This document shows, piece after piece, positions 41,409 to 50,645 of a stretch of DNA of 64,000 bases (positions are counted from its first letter, which is position 1; each line of letters starts with the position of its first letter). The notes beneath the pieces were generated by a model. The model worked only from the letters and a program-made list of their open reading frames with translations. It searched no databases and was not told where the DNA came from. Origin of the DNA: Marinisporobacter sp. (lineage in GTDB: Bacteria; Bacillota; Clostridia; Peptostreptococcales; Thermotaleaceae); NCBI GenBank assembly GCA_025210395.1, contig JAOARV010000048.1, forward strand, positions 1 through 64,000, given 5' to 3'. The translations under genes and the position numbers were made by a program.

Positions 41409-44144
41409 ATGATAGAAAAACTAAAAGACAGACATAATCAGATGATAGTATTTTTTACAGTTTTTTTTCTGATTCTTTTATTTAGGTTATTTGGATTAAC
41501 TGTTGTTGAAGGTGAGAAGTATAAGGAAATGGCAGAAGACATTAGAATGAAAAAGATCCCTATTTCCGCGCCAAGAGGAGAAATAAAAGATCGATATGGT
41601 AGATTGCTTGCTGTAAATAAACCAAGTTTTACGGTTCAAATTATGAAAAATGAATTAATGGATGAAAAAATCAATGAAGTATCCGTAAAGCTATTAAATA
41701 CCTTAATCAATAATGGAGAAAATTATCATGATAATTTTCCTATAAAGTTTGAGAATAATAAATCTTATTATACTTTCGATAAAGAAATTGAAAAATGGCT
41801 AGAGGAACAAGGGATAAAAGATGTAAAAAATGCAGAAGATGTATTCAATCTATTAAGGGAACAATTAGGAATTGATCCACAGTCAAAAAAATTTGACGCA
41901 CAAAAAGAAATGCAAAATGTACATGGGGTATATCCACCTATTTCTGTAAAAACGATGAAATTTATACCGGAGATGAAAAAAGAAAATTTTCTGCAACGAT
42001 ATAATTTGGATGAAAATTTAACAGCTGAAGAAGCTTTTATATCTTTGAGAGAAAAATTTAAAATACCTAATAATTATTCACATGAAGATGCTAGGAAGAT
42101 TTTAGTAATAAGAAATGAATTCAGAGAACAAGGGTACAGGCAGTATCAGCCTGTAAAAATAGCACTAAATGTATCCCCTAAAACAGTTGCTGAGATAGAA
42201 GAAAGAAGTATTGAATTACCAGGAGTCAATATTGAAGTAGAACCTATTCGATCTTATCCGAATAAACAATTAGCATCTCATATTCTTGGATATTTAGGTA
42301 AAATATCAGATAGCGAAAAGAATAAATTTACAAAAGAGCTAGGATATCTTCCGAATGATCTTGTCGGAAAAGATGGAATAGAAAGAGTATATGAAGAAAA
42401 ATTAAAGGGAAAAGATGGAGCAAAGTATGTAGAAGTTGATGTTTATGGAAGACTGATTCATGTATTAAGAGAAGAAAAGCCGGAAAAAGGAAAAACCATA
42501 TATTTATCTATTGATGCAAAATTACAAAAAGTGGCAGAAACTAGGTTGAAGCAAGCTTTAGAGGCAATTCAAGTAGGTGGAACATTTAAAAGTAAGTGGG
42601 GTGATTATCGCTATAAAGATGCAATGAGACATGCTACGTCTGGAGCTGTAGTGGCATTAGATGTAAATACAGGAGATGTTTTAGCTTTAGCTAATTATCC
42701 TAACTTTGACCCGAATCTTTTTGCCACAGGAATTTCTAGTAAAGATTGGAAAGCTGTTCAGGATGATAATCCAAGAGATCCACTATCTCCTGTACCACTT
42801 TATAATATAGCTACAAGAACTTCTGTACAACCAGGATCTACTTTTAAAATGATAACAGGTCTTGCAGCCATAGAAAATGGATTAGATCCTACTAAAAAGT
42901 TATATGATGGTGGATATATTAAATTAGGAGGAAGAACTTTTGGAAGTTGGATGTGGAATGAATATAGAAGATCTCATGGATGGGTTGATTTGTACAAATC
43001 ATTAGAGGAGTCTGTGAATTATTATTATTATGATGTAGCAACAAACTTTGATTATTATAAAAATCAACCATTAAACACATCGATGAACGTGGATGAGATG
43101 TTAGAATATGCAAAAATGTTTGGATTAGATGAACGTACTGGTATTGAAATTAGTGAAGTTGCTTATGGTGTTCCGAATCCTGAAAAGAAAATGATGGTTA
43201 CAAAAAGTTTATTGAGAAGAAAATTAAAATCTAAAGCAAAAGGATATTTTAAAAAAGAAATTTTAGCAAATGAAGAAAGATTAAATGAAGAAATTGAACA
43301 AATTGTAGGATGGACAGAAGAAAATCCGTCTAGAGGAGCATTGATTAAAAGAGTAAGCAAATTAAATGTGAAAGAAGAGCAAGTGACAGCCCTTGTAGAT
43401 TTAGTGAAATTTAGTTATTATAAGCAGGCAAAATGGACAATAGGAGATACGTTTAATCTTTCTATTGGACAAGGGCAACATCAATATACACCTTTACAAA
43501 TAGGCAGATATATTTCTTCTATTGCTAATGGTGGATATAAAAATAAAGTTAGCATTGTAAAAAAAGTAGAAAATGAAAAAGAAGATGAGCAAAAAAGAGA
43601 GAAAATTATGCTAAAAGATGATCAAAATTTGGAGCATATTAAAAAAGGGATGGAACAGGTCGTTAGCGGTAGTCGTGGTAGTGCAAGAGGTTATTTTAGA
43701 AATTTTCCTGTAGAAGTTGCAGGGAAAACTGGGTCTGCACAAAAATCAGGAAAGATTCAACCAAAAGATGAAGTTGCTTACTTGAAAACCTACTTAAAGT
43801 GGATAGCGCCTTATATTAGTTGGTCTGATGTAGATAAAAAAGCAAAGATCTACAAAACAAAGTATAAAAATGAAGGCTTAGCCATGAGAAGAGCTATTAA
43901 GGAATTAAGTGGTGGTAGAGTGACAGATGCTATTTTAGATCAATACAAAGATGACTATGATGCTTTTGGTTGGTTTGTTTCCTACGCACCAAGAGATAAT
44001 CCTCAAATTGCTGTGGTGACTTTAATATTTCAAAGTGGTACAGGAGGATATGGAGCGCCTGTTGCTAGAGAAATTATTGCAGAATATTTAGGATTAAATA
44101 AAGAATATGAAAAAATTGATTTAAAAAATACACTTACAAACTAG
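41409..44144 (+). CDS. mrdA: Penicillin-binding protein 2 (elongation transpeptidase), extended
   Basis: A membrane span at residues 14-32, a dimerisation domain, and the transpeptidase domain with PGSTFKM (SxxK), ESVNYYYYD (SxN) and VAGKTGSAQ (KTG). At 911 residues it is much longer than the usual 650-700. Extra stretches lie between the SxN and KTG motifs (about 595-660, basic and helical) and between KTG and the C-terminal strand (about 787-850). It cross-links wall peptides during rod elongation with RodA. Confidence 0.9.
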   Translation: MIEKLKDRHNQMIVFFTVFFLILLFRLFGLTVVEGEKYKEMAEDIRMKKIPISAPRGEIKDRYGRLLAVNKPSFTVQIMKNELMDEKINEVSVKLLNTLINNGENYHDNFPIKFENNKSYYTFDKEIEKWLEEQGIKDVKNAEDVFNLLREQLGIDPQSKKFDAQKEMQNVHGVYPPISVKTMKFIPEMKKENFLQRYNLDENLTAEEAFISLREKFKIPNNYSHEDARKILVIRNEFREQGYRQYQPVKIALNVSPKTVAEIEERSIELPGVNIEVEPIRSYPNKQLASHILGYLGKISDSEKNKFTKELGYLPNDLVGKDGIERVYEEKLKGKDGAKYVEVDVYGRLIHVLREEKPEKGKTIYLSIDAKLQKVAETRLKQALEAIQVGGTFKSKWGDYRYKDAMRHATSGAVVALDVNTGDVLALANYPNFDPNLFATGISSKDWKAVQDDNPRDPLSPVPLYNIATRTSVQPGSTFKMITGLAAIENGLDPTKKLYDGGYIKLGGRTFGSWMWNEYRRSHGWVDLYKSLEESVNYYYYDVATNFDYYKNQPLNTSMNVDEMLEYAKMFGLDERTGIEISEVAYGVPNPEKKMMVTKSLLRRKLKSKAKGYFKKEILANEERLNEEIEQIVGWTEENPSRGALIKRVSKLNVKEEQVTALVDLVKFSYYKQAKWTIGDTFNLSIGQGQHQYTPLQIGRYISSIANGGYKNKVSIVKKVENEKEDEQKREKIMLKDDQNLEHIKKGMEQVVSGSRGSARGYFRNFPVEVAGKTGSAQKSGKIQPKDEVAYLKTYLKWIAPYISWSDVDKKAKIYKTKYKNEGLAMRRAIKELSGGRVTDAILDQYKDDYDAFGWFVSYAPRDNPQIAVVTLIFQSGTGGYGAPVAREIIAEYLGLNKEYEKIDLKNTLTN

Positions 44145-44167
44145 ATCAAATTGTAAGTGTACTTTTT
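44132..44167 (+). terminator. Terminator after the PBP2 gene
   Basis: ACACTTACAA pairs with TTGTAAGTGT, then ACTTTTTTAT. Confidence 0.8.
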
Positions 44168-44255
44168 TATAAAAAAAAAAGGATTTGAGGTTATTTTGAA
44201 GAATAAATTAGTATATATACTAGATTTATTTGTACTAATTGGAGGTAGTAGCTGG

Positions 44256-44894
44256 ATGTACAAAGAAAACTGTGTTGCATTCAAAGGTAATAAAGAAGGA
44301 ATATCTATTTATTTTAACAAGAATTCTGATTACGAAAAATTGAAAGAACAGTTGATTATGAAGATTGAAGGAGCTAAACGTTTTTTTATAGGGGCTAAAG
44401 TTATCAGTATTCAAGGGAAAATCTTAACTGATAAAGAGAGAAATGAGATTAAGGAAATTATTTATTCAAGATTTGGGATGATTATGGCTGAAAAGGATGA
44501 AGAAATAAAAAAGAATAAAATAAAAGTATCTAAGAGAGTATTTGAAGGAATAGAGGAGGGCAATACGAAATTTATTCGAGCAACAATACGTTCAGGTCAG
44601 AGGATTAATTTTAAAGGAAATGTGGTGATTATTGGAGATGTTAATCCAGGAGCAGAAGTCCTTGCAGAGGGAAATATTTTAGTAATGGGAGCTTTAAGAG
44701 GATTAGCACATGCCGGAAGTAGTGGGAATCAAAGAGCATTTGTTGCAGCTTTTAGCTTGCAACCAACTCAGTTAAGGATTGCTGATATTATTGCAAGATC
44801 CCCGGATCATGAACCAATAAAACCTATAGGACCTGAGCTTGCTAGAATCAAAAAAGGTGTTGTTGTGATTGAACCCTATTTGCCAAATAAGTAA
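44256..44894 (+). CDS. minC: Septum-site inhibitor MinC
   Basis: Start at 44256 behind TTGGAGG; the longer frame from 44157 overlaps the terminator. The N-terminal domain inhibits FtsZ; the C-terminal beta-helix (RINFKGNVVIIGDVNPGAEV, GALRGLAHAGSSGNQRAFV) binds MinD. 212 residues is usual. Followed by minD and minE. Confidence 0.9.
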   Translation: MYKENCVAFKGNKEGISIYFNKNSDYEKLKEQLIMKIEGAKRFFIGAKVISIQGKILTDKERNEIKEIIYSRFGMIMAEKDEEIKKNKIKVSKRVFEGIEEGNTKFIRATIRSGQRINFKGNVVIIGDVNPGAEVLAEGNILVMGALRGLAHAGSSGNQRAFVAAFSLQPTQLRIADIIARSPDHEPIKPIGPELARIKKGVVVIEPYLPNK

Positions 44895-44934
44895 ATAAAA
44901 ATTTTTTTGAAATAGTGATAATGGAGGGAAGAAA

Positions 44935-45729
44935 ATGAGTGAAGTAATTGTAGTAACATCAGGTAAAGGTGGCGTTGGAAAAACTACTACAACTGCAAAT
45001 ATAGGTACAGGATTAGCTCTTGAAGGAAAAAAGGTTGTAGTTGTAGATGCAGATATTGGTCTTAGAAATTTAGATGTAGTAATGGGACTTGAAAATAGGA
45101 TTGTTTACGATGTTGTTGATGTGGTAGAAGGTGTTTGCAGATTAAGACAAGCTCTTATCAAGGATAAGAGATATGATGGGTTGTTTTTATTACCAGCTGC
45201 ACAAACAAAAGATAAAAATGCAGTAAATCCTGAACAAATGCAAAAGCTTTGTAATGAATTAAAAGAAACTTTTGATTATGTTTTAGTAGATTGTCCAGCA
45301 GGAATTGAACAGGGGTTTAAAAATGCAATTGCAGGAGCAGACCGAGCAATTGTTATTGCTACACCTGAAATATCTGCTGTAAGAGATGCAGATAGAATTA
45401 TTGGTCTTTTAGAAGCTGCTGAATTAAGAAATCCTATGTTAGTGATTAATAGGGTAAGGATAGATATGGTCAAAAAGGGCGATATGATGAATATAGAAGA
45501 TATGATAGATATATTAGCAATAGACCTTTTAGGGGTGGTTCCTGATGATGAGTATATTGTTATTTCTACAAACAAAGGTGAACCTGCTGTAGTAGAGAAT
45601 ATATCTATGGCTGGGAAAGCTTATAGAAACATAACAAAGAGAATATTAGGAGAAGAAGTTCCGTTTCTTGAATTACAAGGACAAGAAACCTTTATGGCAA
45701 AGATTAAAAAATTATTTGGAATGAATTAA
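44935..45729 (+). CDS. minD: Septum-site ATPase MinD
   Basis: Deviant Walker A SGKGGVGKTTTTANIG, switch DADIGLRNLDVVMGLE, Walker B DYVLVDCPAG and a C-terminal amphipathic membrane helix MAKIKKLFGMN. GGAGGGA before the ATG. It recruits MinC to the membrane and is cycled by MinE. Confidence 0.95.
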   Translation: MSEVIVVTSGKGGVGKTTTTANIGTGLALEGKKVVVVDADIGLRNLDVVMGLENRIVYDVVDVVEGVCRLRQALIKDKRYDGLFLLPAAQTKDKNAVNPEQMQKLCNELKETFDYVLVDCPAGIEQGFKNAIAGADRAIVIATPEISAVRDADRIIGLLEAAELRNPMLVINRVRIDMVKKGDMMNIEDMIDILAIDLLGVVPDDEYIVISTNKGEPAVVENISMAGKAYRNITKRILGEEVPFLELQGQETFMAKIKKLFGMN

Positions 45730-45750
45730 ATTTAAGGAGGAGAGAAGATT

Positions 45751-46026
45751 ATGGATGTATTTAAACTCTTTGGAAAAGAAAGCTCCTCTAGTAAAAATGT
45801 GGCAAAGGAAAGATTAAAACTAGTACTTGTTCACGATCGAATAAATTGTTCTCCACATTTTCTAGAAATGGTAAAGGGAGATATATTAAATGTCATTGCA
45901 GATTATATGGAAATAGATGAAGATGGATTAGATATTAAGATTTCAAAGACAAAAAGTAATGAAGATAATGCAATGGTTCCTGCTTTAATAGCCAATATCC
46001 CTATAAAAAAAATGAAAACAAAGTAA
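45751..46026 (+). CDS. minE: MinE topological specificity factor
   Basis: The 91-residue protein has the MinD-stimulating start (ERLKLVLVHDRINCSP) and the dimer part ILNVIADYMEIDEDGLDIKI. AAGGAGGAG site. Presence of MinE beside mreBCD shows the oscillating type of Min system rather than the DivIVA-only type. Confidence 0.9.
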   Translation: MDVFKLFGKESSSSKNVAKERLKLVLVHDRINCSPHFLEMVKGDILNVIADYMEIDEDGLDIKISKTKSNEDNAMVPALIANIPIKKMKTK

Positions 46027-46055
46027 AAAAGTCTTCTGTTGAAGGCTTTTTTTTC
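46023..46055 (+). terminator. Terminator after minE
   Basis: AAAAAGTCTTC pairs with GAAGGCTTTTT (one G-T), followed by a T-run. Confidence 0.8.
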
Positions 46056-46155
46056 TACAAAATAAGTGTATAGTAGGAATATATTTTTTTATTGTTGAGC
46101 TAAATTTGGTTTATGTGGTATAATCTTAGTTAGGTATATTAAAAGAGGTGCATTC

Positions 46156-47262
46156 ATGATAGATAAAAAATTATTTAAACATATAGATATTATTCTAATT
46201 GTTATTGTATTATTACTATTTATCAGTAGTTTAATGATGATTAGCAGTGCAACCCACGTTACCCAGAAAGGACTAACTAGACAAGTAGAAATGCAGACAA
46301 TAGCTTTTTTCTTAGGAATGATTGTTATTGTATTTATTCTTTTTATTGATTATAATACCTTTGGGAACTTTCAAAAAAGCATTTATGTAGGTTCTATTCT
46401 ATTATTAGTGGCTGTACATGTGCCAGGAATTGGGAAAACTCAATTTGGAGCAAGTAGCTGGATTAACTTAGGACCTGTTGATATGCAACCCTCAGAGATT
46501 GTGAAAATAGCTTTTATTCTTTCTTTTGCGAAATTTTTAGAGGATAGACAAAATAAATTAGATACAATAAAAGATTTGATTCCTGTAGGAATATATGCAG
46601 GAGTGCCTATATTATTGATTTTAAAAGAACCTGATTTAGGGAATGCATTGGTATTTTGTGTAATTGTATTTGGCATGATCTTTGTGTCAGGATTAAATTA
46701 TAAAATGATTGGAAAGAGTCTATTAGCGGGAATTATTTCATTGCCTCTTGCTTATAAGTTGATGGCTCCACATCAAAGGGTAAGAATTGATGCATACTTA
46801 AATCCTGATAATCTAGAACTTCCTGGAAATTATCAGGTGATGAATTCTAAAATAGCCATTGGATCAGGAAAATTATTAGGAAAAGGATTATATCAAGGAA
46901 CACAAAACAACTATAACTTTCTACCTGTACAAGAATCGGATTTTATTTTTGCAGTATTAGGAGAAGAATTTGGATTTATAGGTGGAGTAATTATACTTGC
47001 TTTATATTTTGTTTTTTTATATAGAATGATAAAAATTGCAAAGAATGCAAAAGATGTGTATGGGTCTTTAATTGTGGTAGGTATTACGTCTATGTTTGCT
47101 TTTCAAATATTTGAAAATATTGGCATGACCATGGGAGTAATGCCTGTAACAGGAGTGACCCTTCCATTTTTAAGCTATGGTGGGAGTTCTCTTTTAACGA
47201 ACATGATAGCAATTGGAATTATTTTAAATATAAGTATGAGAAGGCAAAAAATTAATTTCTAA
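46156..47262 (+). CDS. rodA: Rod-shape peptidoglycan polymerase RodA
   Basis: Ten spans and the SEDS signature PVTGVTLPFLSYGGSSLLTN near the end; EPDLGNALVF carries the conserved Asp, and LPVQESDFIFAVLGEEFGF the late loop. It polymerises glycan with PBP2. AAAGAGGTG precedes the ATG. Its stop abuts the mgsA frame. Confidence 0.95.
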   Translation: MIDKKLFKHIDIILIVIVLLLFISSLMMISSATHVTQKGLTRQVEMQTIAFFLGMIVIVFILFIDYNTFGNFQKSIYVGSILLLVAVHVPGIGKTQFGASSWINLGPVDMQPSEIVKIAFILSFAKFLEDRQNKLDTIKDLIPVGIYAGVPILLILKEPDLGNALVFCVIVFGMIFVSGLNYKMIGKSLLAGIISLPLAYKLMAPHQRVRIDAYLNPDNLELPGNYQVMNSKIAIGSGKLLGKGLYQGTQNNYNFLPVQESDFIFAVLGEEFGFIGGVIILALYFVFLYRMIKIAKNAKDVYGSLIVVGITSMFAFQIFENIGMTMGVMPVTGVTLPFLSYGGSSLLTNMIAIGIILNISMRRQKINF

Positions 47263-47277
47263 ATGGGTGAGGAGAAG

Positions 47278-47691
47278 ATGCGAATGAAAATTGCACTAAT
47301 AGCACATGATGAGAAAAAAGAGAGCATGGTTAATTTTACTATAGCTTATAAAGATACTCTTGCAAAGTATGATTTGGTGGCTACTGGTACAACAGGTAAG
47401 AAAATAGCTGATGCTACAGGACTAAAGGTAACAAGGTTTCAATCAGGACCTTTAGGAGGAGATCAACAAATAGGTGCAAAGATTGCTCAGAATAAAATTG
47501 ATTTAGTAATCTTTTTAAGAGATCCATTAACAGCGCAACCTCATGAGCCAGATATTTTAGCATTACTTAGATTATGTGATGTTTATAAAATACCTGTAGC
47601 AACAAATATAGCTACTGCTGAAATTCTTCTTCGGGCTATGGAAAGAGGAGAATTCCATTGGCGTGAAATTATTAAAAAATATGATGAATAG
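47278..47691 (+). CDS. mgsA: Methylglyoxal synthase
   Basis: Start at 47278 or 47284 (GAGGAG site) gives [49 protein letters not shown] (substrate phosphate and catalytic Asp) and [16 protein letters not shown] are all present. It turns dihydroxyacetone phosphate into methylglyoxal, relieving phosphate stress. It is coupled to rodA, a frequent clostridial arrangement without known reason. Confidence 0.95.
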   Translation: MRMKIALIAHDEKKESMVNFTIAYKDTLAKYDLVATGTTGKKIADATGLKVTRFQSGPLGGDQQIGAKIAQNKIDLVIFLRDPLTAQPHEPDILALLRLCDVYKIPVATNIATAEILLRAMERGEFHWREIIKKYDE

Positions 47692-47782
47692 TATTTTAAA
47701 TAAAATAGCTCCCGATACATTTTGTATTAGGGGGTTAATAATATTTTTGGGATTTTAATTATTTGTAAGAAGGTGAAACTAT

Positions 47783-48817
47783 ATGAAAAAATTTTTAAAT
47801 TTACATTTTTTTATTATTTTATTATTAGTAGTAAGTTTATTGGCTGGTTGTAGTAAAAAGAAAGAAGTTGTGACAGATTCAGCTTATATGTTAGGGACAC
47901 ATTTAAATATTAGTGTTTGGATAGAAGATGAAGAAGAAGGAAAACAAGTGATTAAGGAATGTATTGAAAGAATTTCTGAAATAGAGAAGAAAATGAGTGT
48001 AAATATAAAGGCTAGTGATATAAATAAAATAAATAATAATACTGGAACTTTTGTAGAAGTAAGTAAAGATACAACAAAAGTTTTAGATAAGGCAATAAAA
48101 TATACAGAAATTTCAAGTGGTGCTTTTGATCCTACAATTGGAAAACTTGTGAAGTTGTGGGGGATTGGCACACAAGAGGAAAAAGTTCCCCCAAAATCAG
48201 AAATTAATAATGCATTAAAGTTTATAGATTATAAATCGTTGAAGAAAAAAGATAAAAATGAATTCAAACTAGATCAAGAAGGAATGCAGATTGACTTAGG
48301 TGGTATTGCTAAAGGATATGCGGCAGATGAAGTATATAATATACTTAAAAGTAAGGGGATTGAACATGCACTTATCAACTTAGGAGGTAATATTTATACC
48401 CTAGGAACAAGGGTAGACGGACAGCTTTGGAAAATAGGAATACAAGATCCCTTTGAACCTACTGGTACGCCTATGGGCATTGTTGAATTTTCTGATAAAG
48501 CTATTGTTACTTCAGGAAATTATGAAAGATTTTTTGTAAAGAATGGTAAAAGGTATCATCATATTATTGATCCTAAAACAGGTTATCCAGCTCAAAATGG
48601 AATTGTAAGTTCTACCATTATAACAGATCATTCTATGGATGCAGATGCATTATCCACTTCTGTCTATATATTAGGGGTTGAAAAGGGCTTAGAGGTAATT
48701 GAAAGAATAAAAAATGTAGAATGCATTATTATTACAAAAGATGATAAAGTATATTTATCGTCAGGCATGAAAAATAAATTTAAGATTGAAAACCACCGTT
48801 TTCAAATTGAAAATTAG
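47783..48817 (+). CDS. apbE: FAD:protein FMN transferase (ApbE lipoprotein)
   Basis: Lipoprotein signal with lipobox LAGC near residue 20. MLGTHLNISVW, LGGIAKGYAADEVY, INLGGNIYTLG and DHSMDADALSTSVYILG are the flavin- and Mg-binding blocks. It transfers FMN to Thr of target proteins outside the membrane; the best targets in this window are RnfD and RnfG. GAAGGTG precedes the ATG. It stands as a single gene between mgsA and the SpoIVFA pair. Confidence 0.95.
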   Translation: MKKFLNLHFFIILLLVVSLLAGCSKKKEVVTDSAYMLGTHLNISVWIEDEEEGKQVIKECIERISEIEKKMSVNIKASDINKINNNTGTFVEVSKDTTKVLDKAIKYTEISSGAFDPTIGKLVKLWGIGTQEEKVPPKSEINNALKFIDYKSLKKKDKNEFKLDQEGMQIDLGGIAKGYAADEVYNILKSKGIEHALINLGGNIYTLGTRVDGQLWKIGIQDPFEPTGTPMGIVEFSDKAIVTSGNYERFFVKNGKRYHHIIDPKTGYPAQNGIVSSTIITDHSMDADALSTSVYILGVEKGLEVIERIKNVECIIITKDDKVYLSSGMKNKFKIENHRFQIEN

Positions 48818-48906
48818 GACGAAGATAATAAACATTAGACTATGAGTGTAATAATTAAACCTCCCTTTAAATATATTATATTATAATCTACATAGGGAGG
48901 GTAATT

Positions 48907-49641
48907 ATGAATAAACCATATAGAGATATAAAATATAATAAACAAAGGAAAGAGTATTATCAAGGAAGGAGAGATGATAAGAATAGAGAAACTCCTTTCT
49001 ATAAAAAATTTTTAAAGCAATGTATCATATGTATGATCATTGGTATGTTAGGGATAGGAATTAAAAATATTCATTTGCCAATTGCAAATAGAGCAACAGA
49101 AATAATTAAAATATCTCTTACAAGGGAGATCCATGTAAAAAAATCTATGAAAGAGGTAGTAGCCTATGTAAAAAAAATACCTGAAATGCCAGAAAGGGCA
49201 GTAAATGTATTTAATTCTATTGCTGAGAAAGAAGGTTCAGAAATAGAATTTATTGCACCCACTTATGGAGAAATCATATCAAATTATGGAGAACAAATAA
49301 ATCCCCTTTCAAACAAAAAGACATTTCAAAGGGGGGTAGACCTAAGTGTTGAAGAAGATGAAAATATAAATGCAATTGCAGATGGAGAAATTATAGAAAT
49401 AGGTCAAGGAAAATTAGGAAAAACTATAAAAGTAAGACATAATCAAGATATATTTTCAGTATATGCAAACTGCTCAGAGATTAAAGTAAAGAAGGGGCAA
49501 AAAGTAAAGAGAGGAGAATCCATTGCTAATATTCATAAACCTTCCGAAAAATCATATGCATATTTACATTTTGAACTTTGGATGAATGGAAGAGTAGTTG
49601 ATCCAACAAAATATATTTCTTTTGGAAGAAAGATATTATAA
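48907..49641 (+). CDS. SpoIVFA-like inactive M23 membrane protein
   Basis: A basic cytoplasmic start, one span (CIICMIIGMLGIGIKNIHLP) and an M23/LytM domain. The metal ligands look lost: QRGVDL replaces HxGxD and YLHFELW replaces HxHFE. Such a dead LytM protein beside an M50 protease is the layout of SpoIVFA, which holds SpoIVFB inactive in the outer forespore membrane until signalled. AGGGAGG precedes the ATG. 20 bases to the next gene. Confidence 0.8.
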   Translation: MNKPYRDIKYNKQRKEYYQGRRDDKNRETPFYKKFLKQCIICMIIGMLGIGIKNIHLPIANRATEIIKISLTREIHVKKSMKEVVAYVKKIPEMPERAVNVFNSIAEKEGSEIEFIAPTYGEIISNYGEQINPLSNKKTFQRGVDLSVEEDENINAIADGEIIEIGQGKLGKTIKVRHNQDIFSVYANCSEIKVKKGQKVKRGESIANIHKPSEKSYAYLHFELWMNGRVVDPTKYISFGRKIL

Positions 49642-49660
49642 TGTAAAGGATGGTATATGA

Positions 49661-50539
49661 ATGAGGCTAATAAAGGTATATGGAGTAGACATAAAGGTAA
49701 ATGTACTTTTATGCATTGTTTTTTTTATATTTTTTATATTTGGATATGTTGAAAATTTAATTATTTCATTTTTAGTAGTACTACTCCATGAAGGGGCTCA
49801 TGTATTTACTGCAAAATTGTTAGGTTATACTATAAAAAAGATAGAAATATTTCCCTTTGGTGGTGTTGCGGCAGTAGAAGAGACTCTTGCTATGAATCCT
49901 AAACATGAAATCCTTATTGCATCTTCTGGACCTATTTTCAATTTTTTTATGGTGCTGATAGGGTATAATTTATTATATAGATTCTATATAACTGTTGATG
50001 GATTTTCTTTTTTTATGCAGTCTAATTTAATTATTGGAATATTTAATTTGTTGCCTATTATTCCTTTGGATGGAGGAAGGGTTGTAAGAGCCTATCTTGC
50101 TTATTTTATTGGATTTAAGAAGGCAACCAAAATTGTAGTTATATTATCTAAAATGATCAGTGTTTTATTATTTATATGGGGCTGTTATATGGTTAAGTTG
50201 AATAGGTTAAATAGCTATCTTCTTTTTCTAGCTATTTTTTTGTATATAGCAGCCCATAAAGAGCAAAGAATTGCAACTTATATTTTTATGAAAGAAATTG
50301 CACAGAAAAAACAGCATTTATTATGTAATAATGTATTAAGTACAAAATATTTAACAGCAGTAAAAAGTGCATCTATAAAGGATGTGATGAATCAGTTTGT
50401 TCCGAGGAAATATCATATTGTTACCGTTATGGATACAAGGTGTAATGTTATTGGTGTATTAACTGAAAATGATATTTTTAAGGGGATGGTTCAATATGGA
50501 TTAAATGCTTCTTTAGAAAAGTTGTTAAGGAAAGAGTAA
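49661..50539 (+). CDS. SpoIVFB-like M50 intramembrane protease
   Basis: HExxH in VLLHEGAHVFTAKLLGY and the second ligand in LLPIIPLDGGRVVRAY, within about six spans, then a C-terminal CBS-type region (IKDVMNQFVPRKYHIVTVMD). With the SpoIVFA-like neighbour it should be the protease that cleaves pro-sigma-K in the mother cell. ATG at 49661; ribosome binding site AAAGGATGG. Confidence 0.85.
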   Translation: MRLIKVYGVDIKVNVLLCIVFFIFFIFGYVENLIISFLVVLLHEGAHVFTAKLLGYTIKKIEIFPFGGVAAVEETLAMNPKHEILIASSGPIFNFFMVLIGYNLLYRFYITVDGFSFFMQSNLIIGIFNLLPIIPLDGGRVVRAYLAYFIGFKKATKIVVILSKMISVLLFIWGCYMVKLNRLNSYLLFLAIFLYIAAHKEQRIATYIFMKEIAQKKQHLLCNNVLSTKYLTAVKSASIKDVMNQFVPRKYHIVTVMDTRCNVIGVLTENDIFKGMVQYGLNASLEKLLRKE

Positions 50540-50645
50540 AATGGTAGAATAGTAATGCAAAACTTTAGAGGAAAATAGGGTATGTAAGTGAAGTAGTATA
50601 CAAATAATACAAAAGAGATTGAAAAGTCAATTAGGAGGACAGAGG

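Noticed and set aside
48860-48900. CCTCCCT/AGGGAGG pairing that would hide the ribosome binding site of the SpoIVFA-like gene
   Set aside because: A TATAAT-like box lies between the arms, so the left arm is probably outside the transcript.
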